DNA of 29,051 nt from Amphimedon queenslandica (Eukaryota > Porifera > Demospongiae > Haplosclerida > Niphatidae): the NCBI RefSeq assembly GCF_000090795.2, contig NW_003546297.1, positions 333,429 to 362,479 on the forward strand. The letters run 5' to 3'. The notes below the pieces were generated by a model. That model had not been told where the DNA came from. It did not search any database and saw only the letters and a program-made list of their open reading frames with translations. A program made the position numbers and the translations under genes. How positions within the stretch are numbered: position 1 is the first letter of the stretch; each line of letters starts with the position of its first letter. Of this stretch, positions 11,227 through 23,300 are shown piece by piece.

Positions 11227-14200
11227 TCAGTACAAATTTTCATTAATTTTAGGGCAATTGTCAAAGACTAGCTTATCTTTTTCTTCATCAAATTGAACAT
11301 TATGTGCTCTAGCAAACTTCTTTGCTTCCATACATTCTCCAGTCAAAGCTATTGCTTTAATAAGATCCTTCCATGTTCTTTCTCCTGTAGCCTGCCAACT
11401 GCGTAACACCTCCATTATCCGTTCTTTAATCGAATGTTCATCTCTCTCTATTCTGGCACAGTCTTCAGGCTTCATACCAAGATGCCAGCAAAACTCCTTA
11501 GATTTAGTAATTTTATTGACATATTCAAGCAAGTTTTCATGCCGTGGTATCACTCCTATGTAAATTTCATTAATATAAGTGACAAAAAATTGTAGATACC
11601 TCCACTTTTGTAGCTAATTTTATTTCCCTCACCTTCATCAACTATAATAAATAAATATATGTAAAGTACATGCAGATGGATGATGTACTTGAGTTTGATA
11701 TAAATTTGATTTCTTTTGGTTGCTCAGCTCCACTGAATGAGAGTCTTAAAATTTTTGCTTCTGCTTTATAAGGGTAACCTTTGCCAGTCCATTGTAGCAT
11801 AAATGGCAAACTACTTGTTGAGCCAATTTGATTCTGAAGCTCACCTTTTCGACACTTGAAAATATAATAAAATTATCATGTATAATTATATCTTACAATA
11901 AGGGGTCGCATTTTTTCAATAAATTCCCAATTATTACTGGATTGATTATGGGTTAAATAAAGTTCCAAAGCTGCACTGTTATCTTCAAAAGTCACAGGGT
12001 AAAATTCAGGATAATCATAAGTCCATCCACTGTAACTTCCATCCAGTAACTAAAAATTAAACAAATGAAGTGAAATAATTACAATGTATAATAATAATAG
12101 CATACTTTTTCAATAATGCCATTAACATGACACTTATATACAACAAAACTATACTCCCAAATTTTATCACTTTTTGGAGATTTACGATATATCAATGAAC
12201 CTTTGAAATGTCTAATATCACCATCTGTAACAGCAGTGTAAGAAGAGAAATGATTCAATAAAATGTAGACAAAAGGTCCATTTATAGTAATTTTACTATC
12301 ATGAACTTCTTTAAAAATGTAAGTTCTATTTTCAGGATTGTCATCAGCTGTCAGAACTTTTATTGACGATAAATCAGTTTTCCCTCTCATGTTATGCCAT
12401 ATTCTTAGCAATACAGGATTGATAAAATCCTTACTGCTAGATATCCAGTACACAGCACTGGCAGGCTTCCAAGTTTTAGGGTCAGGATATATATAAGGAC
12501 CTGATAAACTAACACGTATTACAACTTCAGCTAGGAAGCCACGAGGAAGGGCATTTTTTGGAATATCCATTATAAACCCAAATTCTTCCCAGTTTAGCTG
12601 CCTTGACTGACCACCTGCTACAAGGAATTTAGTAGAAGCAACTACTTTTACACCTGGTAAAGGAGCTAAAGAAAATATTTGATAAGTATCTATATTATGT
12701 AAGTAACTTGGCATACCAATTTTTAGATCAAATCTTAACAATGTGAGGAGAATAAACAGTGTAAATAAACCATATATCATTGCAATTCCTTTTTGTCTGT
12801 TGTTATCATAGACTAAAAATGATTGATAAATCAAAATGATTTTATATGATGAGTTATACATGTACCTGTTAATTTGGCACTAGGTTTACTAGGCTTTTGA
12901 ACTTCGTATTTTTCAGTCTGGGTGCACATGTCAGAGTGGTTTTTTGATACATTTTTTTCTTTGGTAAGTGATTTAATATCATGAGATAAAGGAGCTTGCT
13001 TTTCAAGTTCTGGAGAACTAGCACTACCTCTGCTTAGTTGCCTCATAATTTGCATGTCTTTTGCTTTTGCCATTTTTTTTACTGCTTCCAATTTATTCTT
13101 TGTGGCAGAAATTTCTTTCTCTTTTTCTTTTACTGTCCCTTTTAGAGCATCAATTTCTGATTCCATCTCCTCCTTTGTGCATTCCATCTCCTCCTTTGTG
13201 TGTAATAAATCTTTGTTCACAGATTTCAGTTCCATTTTTAACTCTTCTATTTTTCTGGTTAGTTCTTTCCCTTGTGTACTGAGCCCTACAAAAAATTAGC
13301 AGGTATACTGTATGCATAAATTAACCACAAATGTAGAATCTACCTTCCGTTACTTTTGGATAATTAGGTACAGGCTGCATTTCAAAAGGCTTCACTTGTG
13401 CTATAAAATTTTGTTTAAAAGTAATATCTATAGTTTCACACTTACTATAACCACTTTCCTTTATTTTGTACTCTAAATGGGTAGAGCCTTCAGATTGGGT
13501 AGATAAATTGTCATCTATAAACAAGCATTGTAAATGAAACTATATTTATTCATCCTATCATCCTACCAAGTAATGATTGCTCTTTGCTGGTTGAACTTGA
13601 TACAGAATCCAATTCTTCATAACGTTTCAAAACAGCAGCATCAAAAGGTATCCTTTAAAATAAAATAAATTTATCATAAAGTAATAAAGAAATTCTCTGT
13701 ACTTTTTGTATGTTGCTAATCGTTCAAAAACTTCCTTTTGAATTCGTGATTGAGTTAAGTGGTCTACAGCACCTCTTACTAAGCACAAATGCAAGTACTC
13801 ATGCCAGCACTTAGCTTCAAGTGTAAGCTTAATGTATTGATCTTCAAAGTCTAACAATTCTAATGGTTTAGCAACACATACTACAAGACTCTTTGCTCTT
13901 GTAATAACTGTATTGAAGACAAACCTAAAAGACACGCAACATCACACACATGCACTTTTATTTTATTAACATGTAAACTTAATGCTATTTACTTTTGTAA
14001 AAAACTTACTTATTAAACAGACTTTTTGTGAGATATTCTCTGTTTTTTCCATCTTTCAATGGTTCCAGCAAACTTATAAATATGGCTTGAAATTCATGGC
14101 CTGGTAAGTATCATGGTTATTTTTAAAATACATCATAAACATTGTGTATACCTTGAATCATAAAAGAAGGCAAAAATGATACTTTCTTTTTTTTCAAAAC

Positions 14201-17019
14201 ATCATAACAAGGATAACGAGATGCCATTTTTTTGATATGATTTAACTATAAAGCTAAATAAATTATGTTGAAAATATAGCTCGTACCTGTTTTCTTGTAG
14301 AAGATATAATACAAACTTTTGGAGGTCGATACTCATTTTCCATTTCCTTCAAATAATGCAAAACTTCTTCTAAAACAATGCAAGCTTCCACTAATTGTTG
14401 ATCCTTGTCAATGTAATCTGGAACAAGTCTAGAATCTGAGCAAACAAATTTGTAGCCAGTTGGACCTCTGTGATGCCAATAAGGCTTGTTATCTGTGGAC
14501 TGAATTGGTCCATAAAACAATTCTGGCAATTGAAGGAGGGATTGATGTGAACGATAATTGACAGTGAGTTTTGTAAAATATTCAGATGCAACAGGGCTTA
14601 TTTTCTTGTAGCGTTCCATTAGACGTGTCAAAAGTGAGACATTTAGCCCACAATTTTTTGCTTCTTGTCCAAAAACAAGAGTCCTTGGACCAACCTGTAC
14701 AAAAAATGAGATACTTTATCATACTTAACACACCTCAGGTGGTGCATTGTTTAGATAGGAACATTTGAGATGTTCCAGGAGGTGCTTAATTATCTAGGGC
14801 AGTCAATAGAAATTTTATTATTCAAGCTAAGTAGAAGTGCTATAATTGGCTCAAATACAATATATAGTCTATAGTGTAACAAATAATACATTCATAAAAG
14901 GTCTAGGCAAGTAAATTATACTAAATATAGTATACCTGATTATCGTCACCAGCTAAGACAATTTTGGCATCTCTTGTTGCTAGGGCTAGTGGAATGATTG
15001 CCTCAGGCTCACGTACTTGAGCAGCTTCATCAAGGAGCACGTGAGTAAAATAACCATGATCAGGAACGTTCAGGATTTCATAAAGTTGCAGTGATGTACT
15101 GTATGAAGTAACAATGATAAGATTTTTGAAGTCGCAATTAGACTCACGGAGTTCATCGAGAGTCTTGTAGTACGGAGAATTGCGAGAGGTGGGATAAGGA
15201 TTTCCCAAATATCGAGAAACAAGAAAAATATCAAATTGAGATGAAAAGTCATCCTTTTTAATTCTAGAAAAGTAATCAACAATGAAAGTATTAACAGACT
15301 GAGGATGATGAGCACAAATTAAGATTCTTATCCACGAATCTCTTCTGTTAAACCTGTTTCTCATAATCTCATATGCAGCACGAGCAAGAATACGAGTCTT
15401 TCCACAACCAAATGGACCATAAAGAATAACTGGAGGGGGACATGACTTAATGTCACTGTGTGAAGGAACAGAAGTAATCATTCTGAGGGCTTTGGTTTGT
15501 TGATCACGATCTAATCTCATGAAACTGTACTCACAACGAGGCTCAAATCTTATTCCATTTTCAAATTCACTGAAAGAAGTTTCATTTGGTAAGAGACAGC
15601 TTGCGACATATGATGGTATGTTGACCACTGCACGATGAAGGTGGTCAAAGTAAGAGTGCTTCACTTCAAATTGAGCTATGATGTCATCACCTTCTTCTTT
15701 ATTAAAAGAAAAGGATGAAAACTTGAGATGCCCTTTTGGTATATTGATATAAAGGAGTTGCTCAATATGAGTGTAGTTGTACTGTGACAAGAATGCTTTT
15801 AAATGACTACCGTCAGGCATTTTTAAGTAAACGCATTCACTAGCTTGAGTTGCATACTCTATTTTATCATCAGTAAAAGACTCGTCTTCAATGTAACCAT
15901 ATAAATCACCATCTTGCTGAAGGAACTTAACTTCTTGTGGAACATTATCGGTTATGTACAATTTATAACGGCCATTACACCTATATAATATAAAGGATCA
16001 TTAAAATGCTAAGAATAATTATGACTAATTTACTTCATTTTCAGTTTCTGTATGTGTTCCTCCTCTTCTGACCATAGCATACCATAGAACTGGGTTTTAT
16101 AGGTTTCAACACTAAATTCTTGTTTTTTACCAATCGGAGGAGGCCTTCCCTGCCGTTCTCTATAATTTGCTTGCCATATATATTGTAGTTTCAATCTATT
16201 ACTAGGCAGTGGCTTCTCTTTATGTACCGTTGTATGTGGTTCTACAAATAAGAGTCAATATATATATATATATATAGTTACAAACAAATATGCTCTACCT
16301 TTTTCTTTCCTTTGACTTGCAAGATAATCAAGAACACAGGAAATATTTTCGCTCTGACCAAGGGTATAATAACCATAAATGATATCTTCGTATCGAATAT
16401 TGTCACGTTCAATCAGAAGATGAAGCAGGGCGGTTTTCTTTCCTTTCAAAGTTTTATTGTTCTCTTTAATATCGTCCAGTGAGTTACATTCAACTTTCAT
16501 TGATTTACCAAACGAATACCAGTCCTTCCCCGGAATGAGGTCTGCGGTGCTGTCATCTTTTTTGAGGTTAACTTGTAAATCTGATATTTCGAGCATGGGC
16601 GGTTGCAGAAATTTGGTTTGACCTGGGCATCAATAATTAGTGGGTGTGAAGTGGGTGTGGTTCCATACAATTTTGCAAGGAAAATGGACAATACTGATCT
16701 ATAACTTCATTGAGATGGTTTCTTAGCTTACAACAAAGAAGCCTATTGAACTACCACAGTTTGCACTGGATGCCCACACCAGAATCATGAATATAATTAT
16801 TGGTCAAAAAGTCAACCTGGGCATTGCCCCCTAATGCCCAGGCCTGCAACCGCCTATGATTTCGAGTCCTTTTTTAGTTAAAAGACCTTCCACTTCTTCA
16901 ATAAAATCCAAATCTAAAAGATTAACCACCAGTTTTTATACAGGTTTACGATTAAAAGTTAAAAACGTACTTGTAACTGTCGAATCAAAGACACTAATAG
17001 CAGGCTCAGTAGCAGCCAT
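11227..17019 (-). CDS. Death-like / SF1 helicase / coiled coil / ZU5-UPA-Death fusion protein, 16 exons
   Basis: Exons, 5' to 3': 17019-16971, 16913-16299 (contains a MITE), 16241-16034, 15980-14936, 14694-14287, 14245-14152, 14100-14010, 13924-13703, 13652-13567, 13514-13344, 13285-12866, 12665-12106, 12049-11897, 11854-11689, 11641-11600, 11555-11227. Every junction keeps phase; without the MITE and one duplicated 8-mer the sum is 4386 nt (1461 aa). Domains: Death-like about 35-125; HELZ/MOV10-like SF1 helicase with Walker A GPFGCGKT (388-395), DEAAQ (517-521), GDDNQ (544-548), NYRSH (594-598), GHEFQAIFIS (716 on) and NTVITRAK (750-757); coiled coil about 906-990; ZU5 about 1060-1190 ending in an HFS motif (1184-1186); UPA about 1230-1350; Death about 1360-1445 (WHLGMKPEDC, RTWKDL). 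No signal peptide is seen, so it is probably cytosolic. A nucleic-acid sensing and death-signalling role is inference. The junction between helicase and ZU5 rests on phase and short introns, not on cDNA. Confidence 0.87.
12244..12252 (-). other. HFS tripeptide, candidate ZU5 autoproteolysis site
   Basis: The end of the ZU5 domain reads LLNHFSSYTAV. PIDD and UNC5CL cleave themselves at HF|S in this region. Cleavage here would split the 1461-aa product into about 1185 and 276 residues, freeing UPA-Death from the helicase. The motif is seen; cleavage is inferred from the family. Confidence 0.55.
16259..16276. repeat. (TA)9 microsatellite in intron 2 of the helicase/Death gene
   Basis: An uninterrupted TA run lies close to the acceptor of exon 3. 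Confidence 0.9.
16586..16866. mobile_element. 265-bp hAT-like MITE with 8-bp target site duplication, inserted in a coding exon
   Basis: The element spans 16594-16858. Its ends are inverted copies, CATGGGCGGTTGCAG and CTGCAACCGCCTATG, with one mismatch; a second inverted block contains CCTGGGCAT. It is flanked by the identical 8-mers ATTTCGAG at 16586-16593 and 16859-16866. An 8-bp duplication and CA..TG ends suit the hAT superfamily. It encodes no transposase. On the minus strand the exon reads ...KKGLE before it and ISDLQVNL after it in one frame, so the target was coding sequence. It brings an in-frame TAG (16833-16831) and an in-frame ATG (16596-16594). Confidence 0.88.
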
Positions 17020-17109
17020 TCTCTACAACTCTTTGTCTTTGGGTGGGGTCCGCTCTTCTTGGTATGCAAGGAATGCAACCACACCAAAAAACCGGAAGTT
17101 CATCAATGC

Positions 17110-17215
17110 TCATCAATGCTTTTTTATCCGTTTATAATAATTTGTAATAGGCACAATCACATTGTATTTTCTATGACCACAAAGTAACAGGTATGATTAT
17201 GTAATGTATAATTAT
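17110..17215 (+). pseudogene. Decayed fragment of lipin exon 12 and its flanks
   Basis: TTTGTAATAGGCACAAT, the acceptor and exon start seen at 8930, recurs here. It is followed by ATTGTATTTTCTATGACCAC, AAAGTAACAG and a GTATGAT donor, matching the end of lipin exon 12. About 27 bases in the middle are missing, and the exon's TAT CAG has become TAA CAG, a stop. The upstream intron end (CATCAATGCT) is also shared, so it is a DNA-level copy, not a processed transcript. Confidence 0.75.
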
Positions 17216-17385
17216 AGCTGAATTTATACTGCTTGCAACCTGTAATCTCCCAACTTTATTTAATCACATTCATGCTAACAGTATATCTTTTTAAACAATT
17301 ACAATAAACTAAACACACTTAATTTTATTGGACAGTAACACCATTACTATTAATGTCTTGTCTAGATCTAGTGGCAATATTAGTT

Positions 17386-20300
17386 TTATTCAGCTTTAGC
17401 TTCAATTTCACTCAAATCATTATCTCTTCTTGAGCAATCAATAGACGTGCTGTTCACCGTGTCACTCAATGAGTTTGACTGAGGAAGAGAAGACACTCTT
17501 GTTTTGTAACGATTTGTATTGACTTGACTAGATCCAATGACAGCAGTCTTATTGCTGCTAATGTTCCTTTTCTCTCGGTAGAAAAATGCTCTCCAAGCGT
17601 CCCTAGATTCACTACTAAAAATAACGAAAAACAAAAATATAAAAAAGCCTTGGAAAGCATTAAAGAAAATAAATAAGAACTGGACAGTATTAGAGACTCC
17701 TGGCTCTGAAATAAAAGTGAAGACACCAAAAATCCATGTCAGACCAAATAAGAGCATCACACCAGCTAATGGTATTAACATTTTGATGGCGTCTTTGGTT
17801 TTCATTGATTTTCCTAATCGTTTGTTCTTTTTCAAGTTGTGTTTTATTACTACGATGATGATGATGACAAAGATGACAAGGTTGAAAAGGAGGATGAGGA
17901 ATACAGGGATTAGGAATGCAGTAAGAAACGGCATCAATTCTCCAATAAAACAGCTATGATGCATATTAATGTAAAATAAAAAGTCAATTAAAAAAGCTAA
18001 AACTCACAAGCTGTATTCATTGTTACTGGCATTGCCATATATGTAAAAGTCAGGATCAATTGAGACTGTTATAGTTAATGGCAGAAGCGGAACAGCTGTT
18101 GAAAAAATTTTTTTAAATTATAAAGCAGAAAATTATATTTTCTCTCTTACCCCAACAAATAATAGAAACAAAAAGGATGTACTTCCATGTAATATTTGAG
18201 AATACAATGACTAGTTTCTGAAACATCATTACAGCCTCAGCTCCCATCCACATCCATGATACAAGAGCAAAGTAATGAATGAGAACACCAACAGTTACAC
18301 AACCAACTCTCACTGATACTCTATCAATACCAGCAACAAATACTATTAACATGAAAATCAATGAGAGACAGAGTTGAATGTGAAACTTGCTGACATCTCT
18401 CTCCCTGAATTTCCTTTAAACAAAAATTAAAATTTATATAACTAATAAAATAATGTGCATACTTTATTATAATTAATGTGATTATTGTTAGGAGCAGTCC
18501 CAATAGTGATACAAAGACACCAATGATACTGAATATGTTAAGGGCAGCTCTAATCTTAGGTGGAGGAGTATTACCTTCTCGTGAGCCTATGTCCTTTATA
18601 AAAGAATAAAATTAGAGAATTGAATTTGAAAACTTACCACAAGACAAGCAAAGTTAGTCAAATGATTACAGACACATGTGACAAAGCTCGTATTAATGAC
18701 GTAAGTAGTGCAACCAGCAAGAGTCCAGTTTCCTTTACCTCCTGTATAAACTCATAGTATTTTTAAATAAAATTATAAGATTTACAGCCACTAAAAAGTG
18801 GAATGCAAATTAAAATCTAGTCAGTCTTGCATCAACTTTAAGCATGACCTTTTTTCAGAAGGTCAAATCTCTCATGTAAATTTTGGCTACCGTATAGCTG
18901 GTTTATTTCGTGTGGAATTAATTTTTGTGCAGGCTCAAATCCACTAAAATTAATTCCACTAAATTTTATTAAAACCAATTAAATATTAACAAAAATTTAG
19001 CAAGGCACTAAAATTAATTTTAATGAAAATTTAAGCAGCAAAAATTTGAGGCCACGAAATAAGCCAGCTATACGGTATTTCTTAAAATTTTTCCCAGGAA
19101 AATTAATTTTTTCCAGATTTTGTCGGGAAAATTTATTTTTCTAAGGAACTTTGCCAGAAAAATTTTTTCAACAGAAATTTTGCTGGAGAAATTAATTAAT
19201 TATTTTTTAAATTAAATTTTTTCAGAAAATATTATTTTTCTCAGAAATTATCAGGTAAATTTTTTTAAATTTATTACAGCAACTGTAAGCAAAGTTTAAT
19301 GACTGACCTGCTGCAGAGAAGTTCCAATATACACAATGATGGTTGGTAGCATTCTAAAAAGTATAGATAAAATATTCATGATAAAAGGTAGCATACTTCT
19401 TCTCTTATTGTAAAGTTCATAGTGACATTATCAGGTAGAGCAGTGCCATCAGGAATGCCACCAACCTTAGCCCCAGTGACTGCAGTTCCCACCACTGTAT
19501 CTGGATCAGACTCACGAAGAGGAAACAACGTTGTTTCATTGTACATCACAAATACAACATTAATGTCAGCATCTTTAGTTACATTTATGATGCTACTTGG
19601 AAAATGAAATCTAATTTCATCCAATTCATTTAGATGAGTGGATCTATTGTTCTCAAATATAGAATCCACAGATAGTCTGATGCCACTTATGGATGATCCG
19701 ATAAATGTTATACCAATGAAGTCTTGTTTCTTTATCTAGAAACAACCAGTAAACTGTAGTACATAATGTATAGAAATCTCTCCTTACTCTTAGTCCCTGA
19801 AATGCAATGCCAGTTTCAATGACTGTCAAATTAGTAAAGTTTTCTTGATTCATTAATGCATCCAGTATTCTTTCAAATGACTGGACAATGCTACAAAATA
19901 CATGTATAAACAGAGACAGAAATAGAAGTGTGGCATCTGGCTTTTTCCGACCATTTTTGCTCAATTTTTTTTACTAAATTCTGTGATTTAGTCTGAACAA
20001 CATAATTTTTAAAATAATGATGTAAAATTTGAATTAAAGAATTTAACATAAATAAGCAATTAATCATGTATGACTGAAGGGCTTCCCACAAAGTATTTAT
20101 GAACTGACAAGCACTACAATTGTAGCCTTTAAAGCAATTTTTAAAATTCATAAAAAAGCAAAATTTGATCGGAATCAGTTCAAACTTTCTACACAAATTA
20201 AAAACATGTATATGTATCAGGAAAAATTATAAAAATGGAAATTTCTCACCTAGTCATTTTTGGTAAAATTTGGCCAAACCACCTGTACTATAGTACAGGG

Positions 20301-23300
20301 ATTTTGGCTCAATTTTGGAGCAACTTAAAAAAATTTTTTTAAATCTAAATTTGATCAGAATCAGCTTAAACTTTCTACACAAATTAAAAACATGTATATG
20401 TATCAGGAAAAATTATAAAAATGGAGAATTCTCACCTAGTCATTTTTGATGAAATTTGACCAAAGTCCCTGTACTACAGTACAGGGACTTTGAACCAATT
20501 TTTGAGTAACTTTAAAATTTCATAAAAAATCCAAATTTGATAAAAATTAGCTCAAACTTGATACACAAATTAAAAACATGCATATGTATCAGCAAAAATT
20601 ATTGAAATAAAAAATTCTTTACTTATAATTTTTATCAAAATACCCTGTATTGGGTCCTAGGCCTGATTTTGAGTAACTCGACAAGAAGCTGCATGAACAC
20701 ATAAAAATGGCAGATCAAATTAAGCAGTGTTCAGACACAATGTCTTGAATGTAATTTTAGGAAATTAAGCTTTAATTTTAATTTTGGCTGATATGCTAAA
20801 ATTAATTTTTTTAAAATTAATTAAAAGCAGCAGATGATAATGCTTACACATTGGACTGTGCTTCAACTATATGTGGAGGCCAGTTCTGTATGCTGTTAAG
20901 TACCTGGACAGTACTCTCAGTTGTCTATGAAGTAATGTCAATATTAAAATTGGTTGAATCAAACTTACACTTTCAACATCTTCAGTAGACAACTCAAAAA
21001 CGATTATTGGATTAGCAAATAAAGAAGCTGTCTTGTTAAGCAGAGATGATATATTGACCAAATTGTTAGTATTTTGATCACCAGGCTCAGTCACTTGAGA
21101 CACTAAAGTTGAAAGATTCTGACTAACAGAAGCAACATTACTAGCAGTGACATTGGCCTATCATAAAAGGAGAGAGAGAACATAGATTATGAAATTATAT
21201 GAATCTACTGGCAAACCTCAGCTAAATTAGTAAAAGCTGCAGTTATTTTAGGATTGGCACAGTTGGTAACATTAGGCAAGCCCCAATTGCCATCACTCAT
21301 ACATAGTCTTGTAGCAAAGGCTCCAGGAGGACCATGAGGACAAAAAACATTTCCTGTTTCATCAACGCTGGTTTCCAGCCAAACAAAACTCCCATGATCA
21401 CTTACAGTAGTACTTTTTTCACAAGTACCTAGCATTTTAAATAGTTAATAAAAATGGCATGAATCATTCACTTACCAGGAGGAGAAGGTGATGGTATTGA
21501 GGAAGATAATATATACATAGACATGTGGGTTGAAATAGATTTAGTTAACATTAATTCAACAGTTGGTGAAGAAGAAATTGATTGAGTTGATTCAACACTT
21601 GGCAAAGTAGAAATTGATTGGATTGATTCAGTATTTGTCGAAGCAGAAGTGGATTGAGTTGATTCAGTAATTGTTGAAGCAGAAGTTGATTGAGTTAATT
21701 CAACACTTGGTGAAGCAGAAATTGAATGAGTTGATTCAGTATTTGTTGAAGCAGAAGTTGATTGAGTTGATTCAAAACTTGGTGAAGCAGAAATTGATGG
21801 ATTCAATTCAGTATTTGTTGAAGCAGAAGTTAATTGAGTTGATTCAACACTTGGTGAAGCAGAAAATGATTGAGTTGATTCAGTATTTGTTGAAGCAGAA
21901 GTTGATTTACTTGATTCAAAACTTGGTGAAGCAGAAATGAATTGAGTTGATTCAATGCTTGGTGAAGCAGAATATGATTGATTTGGTTCAATGCTTGGTG
22001 AAGCAGAAATTGATTGAGTTGATTCAACACTAGGTGAAGCAGAAAATGATTGAGTTGATTCAATGCTTGGTGAAGAAGAAATTGATTGAGTTGATTTAAC
22101 ACTAGGTGTTAATTCAGTATTTATTGAAGTAGAAAATGATTGAGTTGATTCAATGCTTGGTGAAGCAGAAATTGATTGAGTTGATTCAGTATTTGTTGAA
22201 GCAGAAAATGATTGAGTTGATTCAACACTTGGTGAAGCAGAAATTGATTGAGTTGATTCAACACTTGGTGAAGCAAAAATTGATTGAGTTGATTTAACAC
22301 TAGGTGTTAATTCAGTATTTATTGAAGTAGAAAATGATTGAGTTGATTCAATGCTTGGTGAAGCAGAAATTGATTGACTCAATTCAGTATTTGATGAAGC
22401 AGAAGTTGATTGAGTTGATTCAACATAAGGTGAAGCAGAAAATGATTGAGTTGATTCAATGCTTGGTGAAGCAGAAATTGATTGAGTAAATTCAGTATTT
22501 GTTGAAGCAGAAGTTGATTGAGTTGATTCAAAACTTGGTGAAGCAGAAATGGATTGAGTTGATTCAATGCTTGGTGAAGCAGAAATTGATTGAGTCAATT
22601 CAGTATTTGTTGAAGCAGAAGTTGATTGAGTTGATTCAACACTAGGTGAAGCAGAAAATGATTGAGTTGATTCAATGCTTGGTGAAGAAGAAATTGATTG
22701 AATTGATTTAACACTAGGTGTTAATTCAGTATTTATTGAAGTAGAAAATGATTGAGTTGATTCAATGCTTGGTGAAGCAGAAATTGATTGAGTTGATTCA
22801 GTATTTGTTGAAGCAGAAGTTGATTGAGTTGATTCAACATTAGGTGAAGCAGAAAATGATTGAGTTGATTCAATGCTTGGTGAAGCAGAAATTGATTGAG
22901 TCAATTCAGTATTTGTTGAAGCAGAAGTTGATTGAGTCGATTCAACACTTGGTGAAGCAGAAATGAATTGAGTTGATTCAATGCTTGGTGAAGCAGAAAT
23001 TGATTGAGTCAATTCAGTATTTGTTGAAGCAGAAGTTGATTGAGTTGATTCAACACTTGGTGAAGCAGAAAATGATTGAGTTGATTCAACACTTGGTGAA
23101 GCAAAAATTGATTGAGCTGATTTAACACTAGGTGTTAATTCAGTATTTATTGAAGTAGAAAATGATTGAGTTGATTCAATGCTTGTTGAAACAGAAATTG
23201 ATCGACTCAATTCAGTATGTGATGAAGCAGAAGTTGATCGAGTTGATTCAACATTAGGTGAAGCAGAAAATGATTGAGTTGATTCAACACTTGGTGAAGC

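Noticed and set aside
16299..16596. ATG at 16596 as the native start of the helicase/Death protein
   Set aside because: This ATG belongs to the MITE end. In-frame coding sequence continues on the other side of the element, and an upstream 49-nt exon with ATG at 17019 fits in phase. It may still act as a replacement start.
16856..17137. Plus-strand open frame starting MISSPFLVKRP
   Set aside because: It starts in the MITE end and runs antisense to exons 1 and 2 of the helicase/Death gene; it has no recognisable domain.
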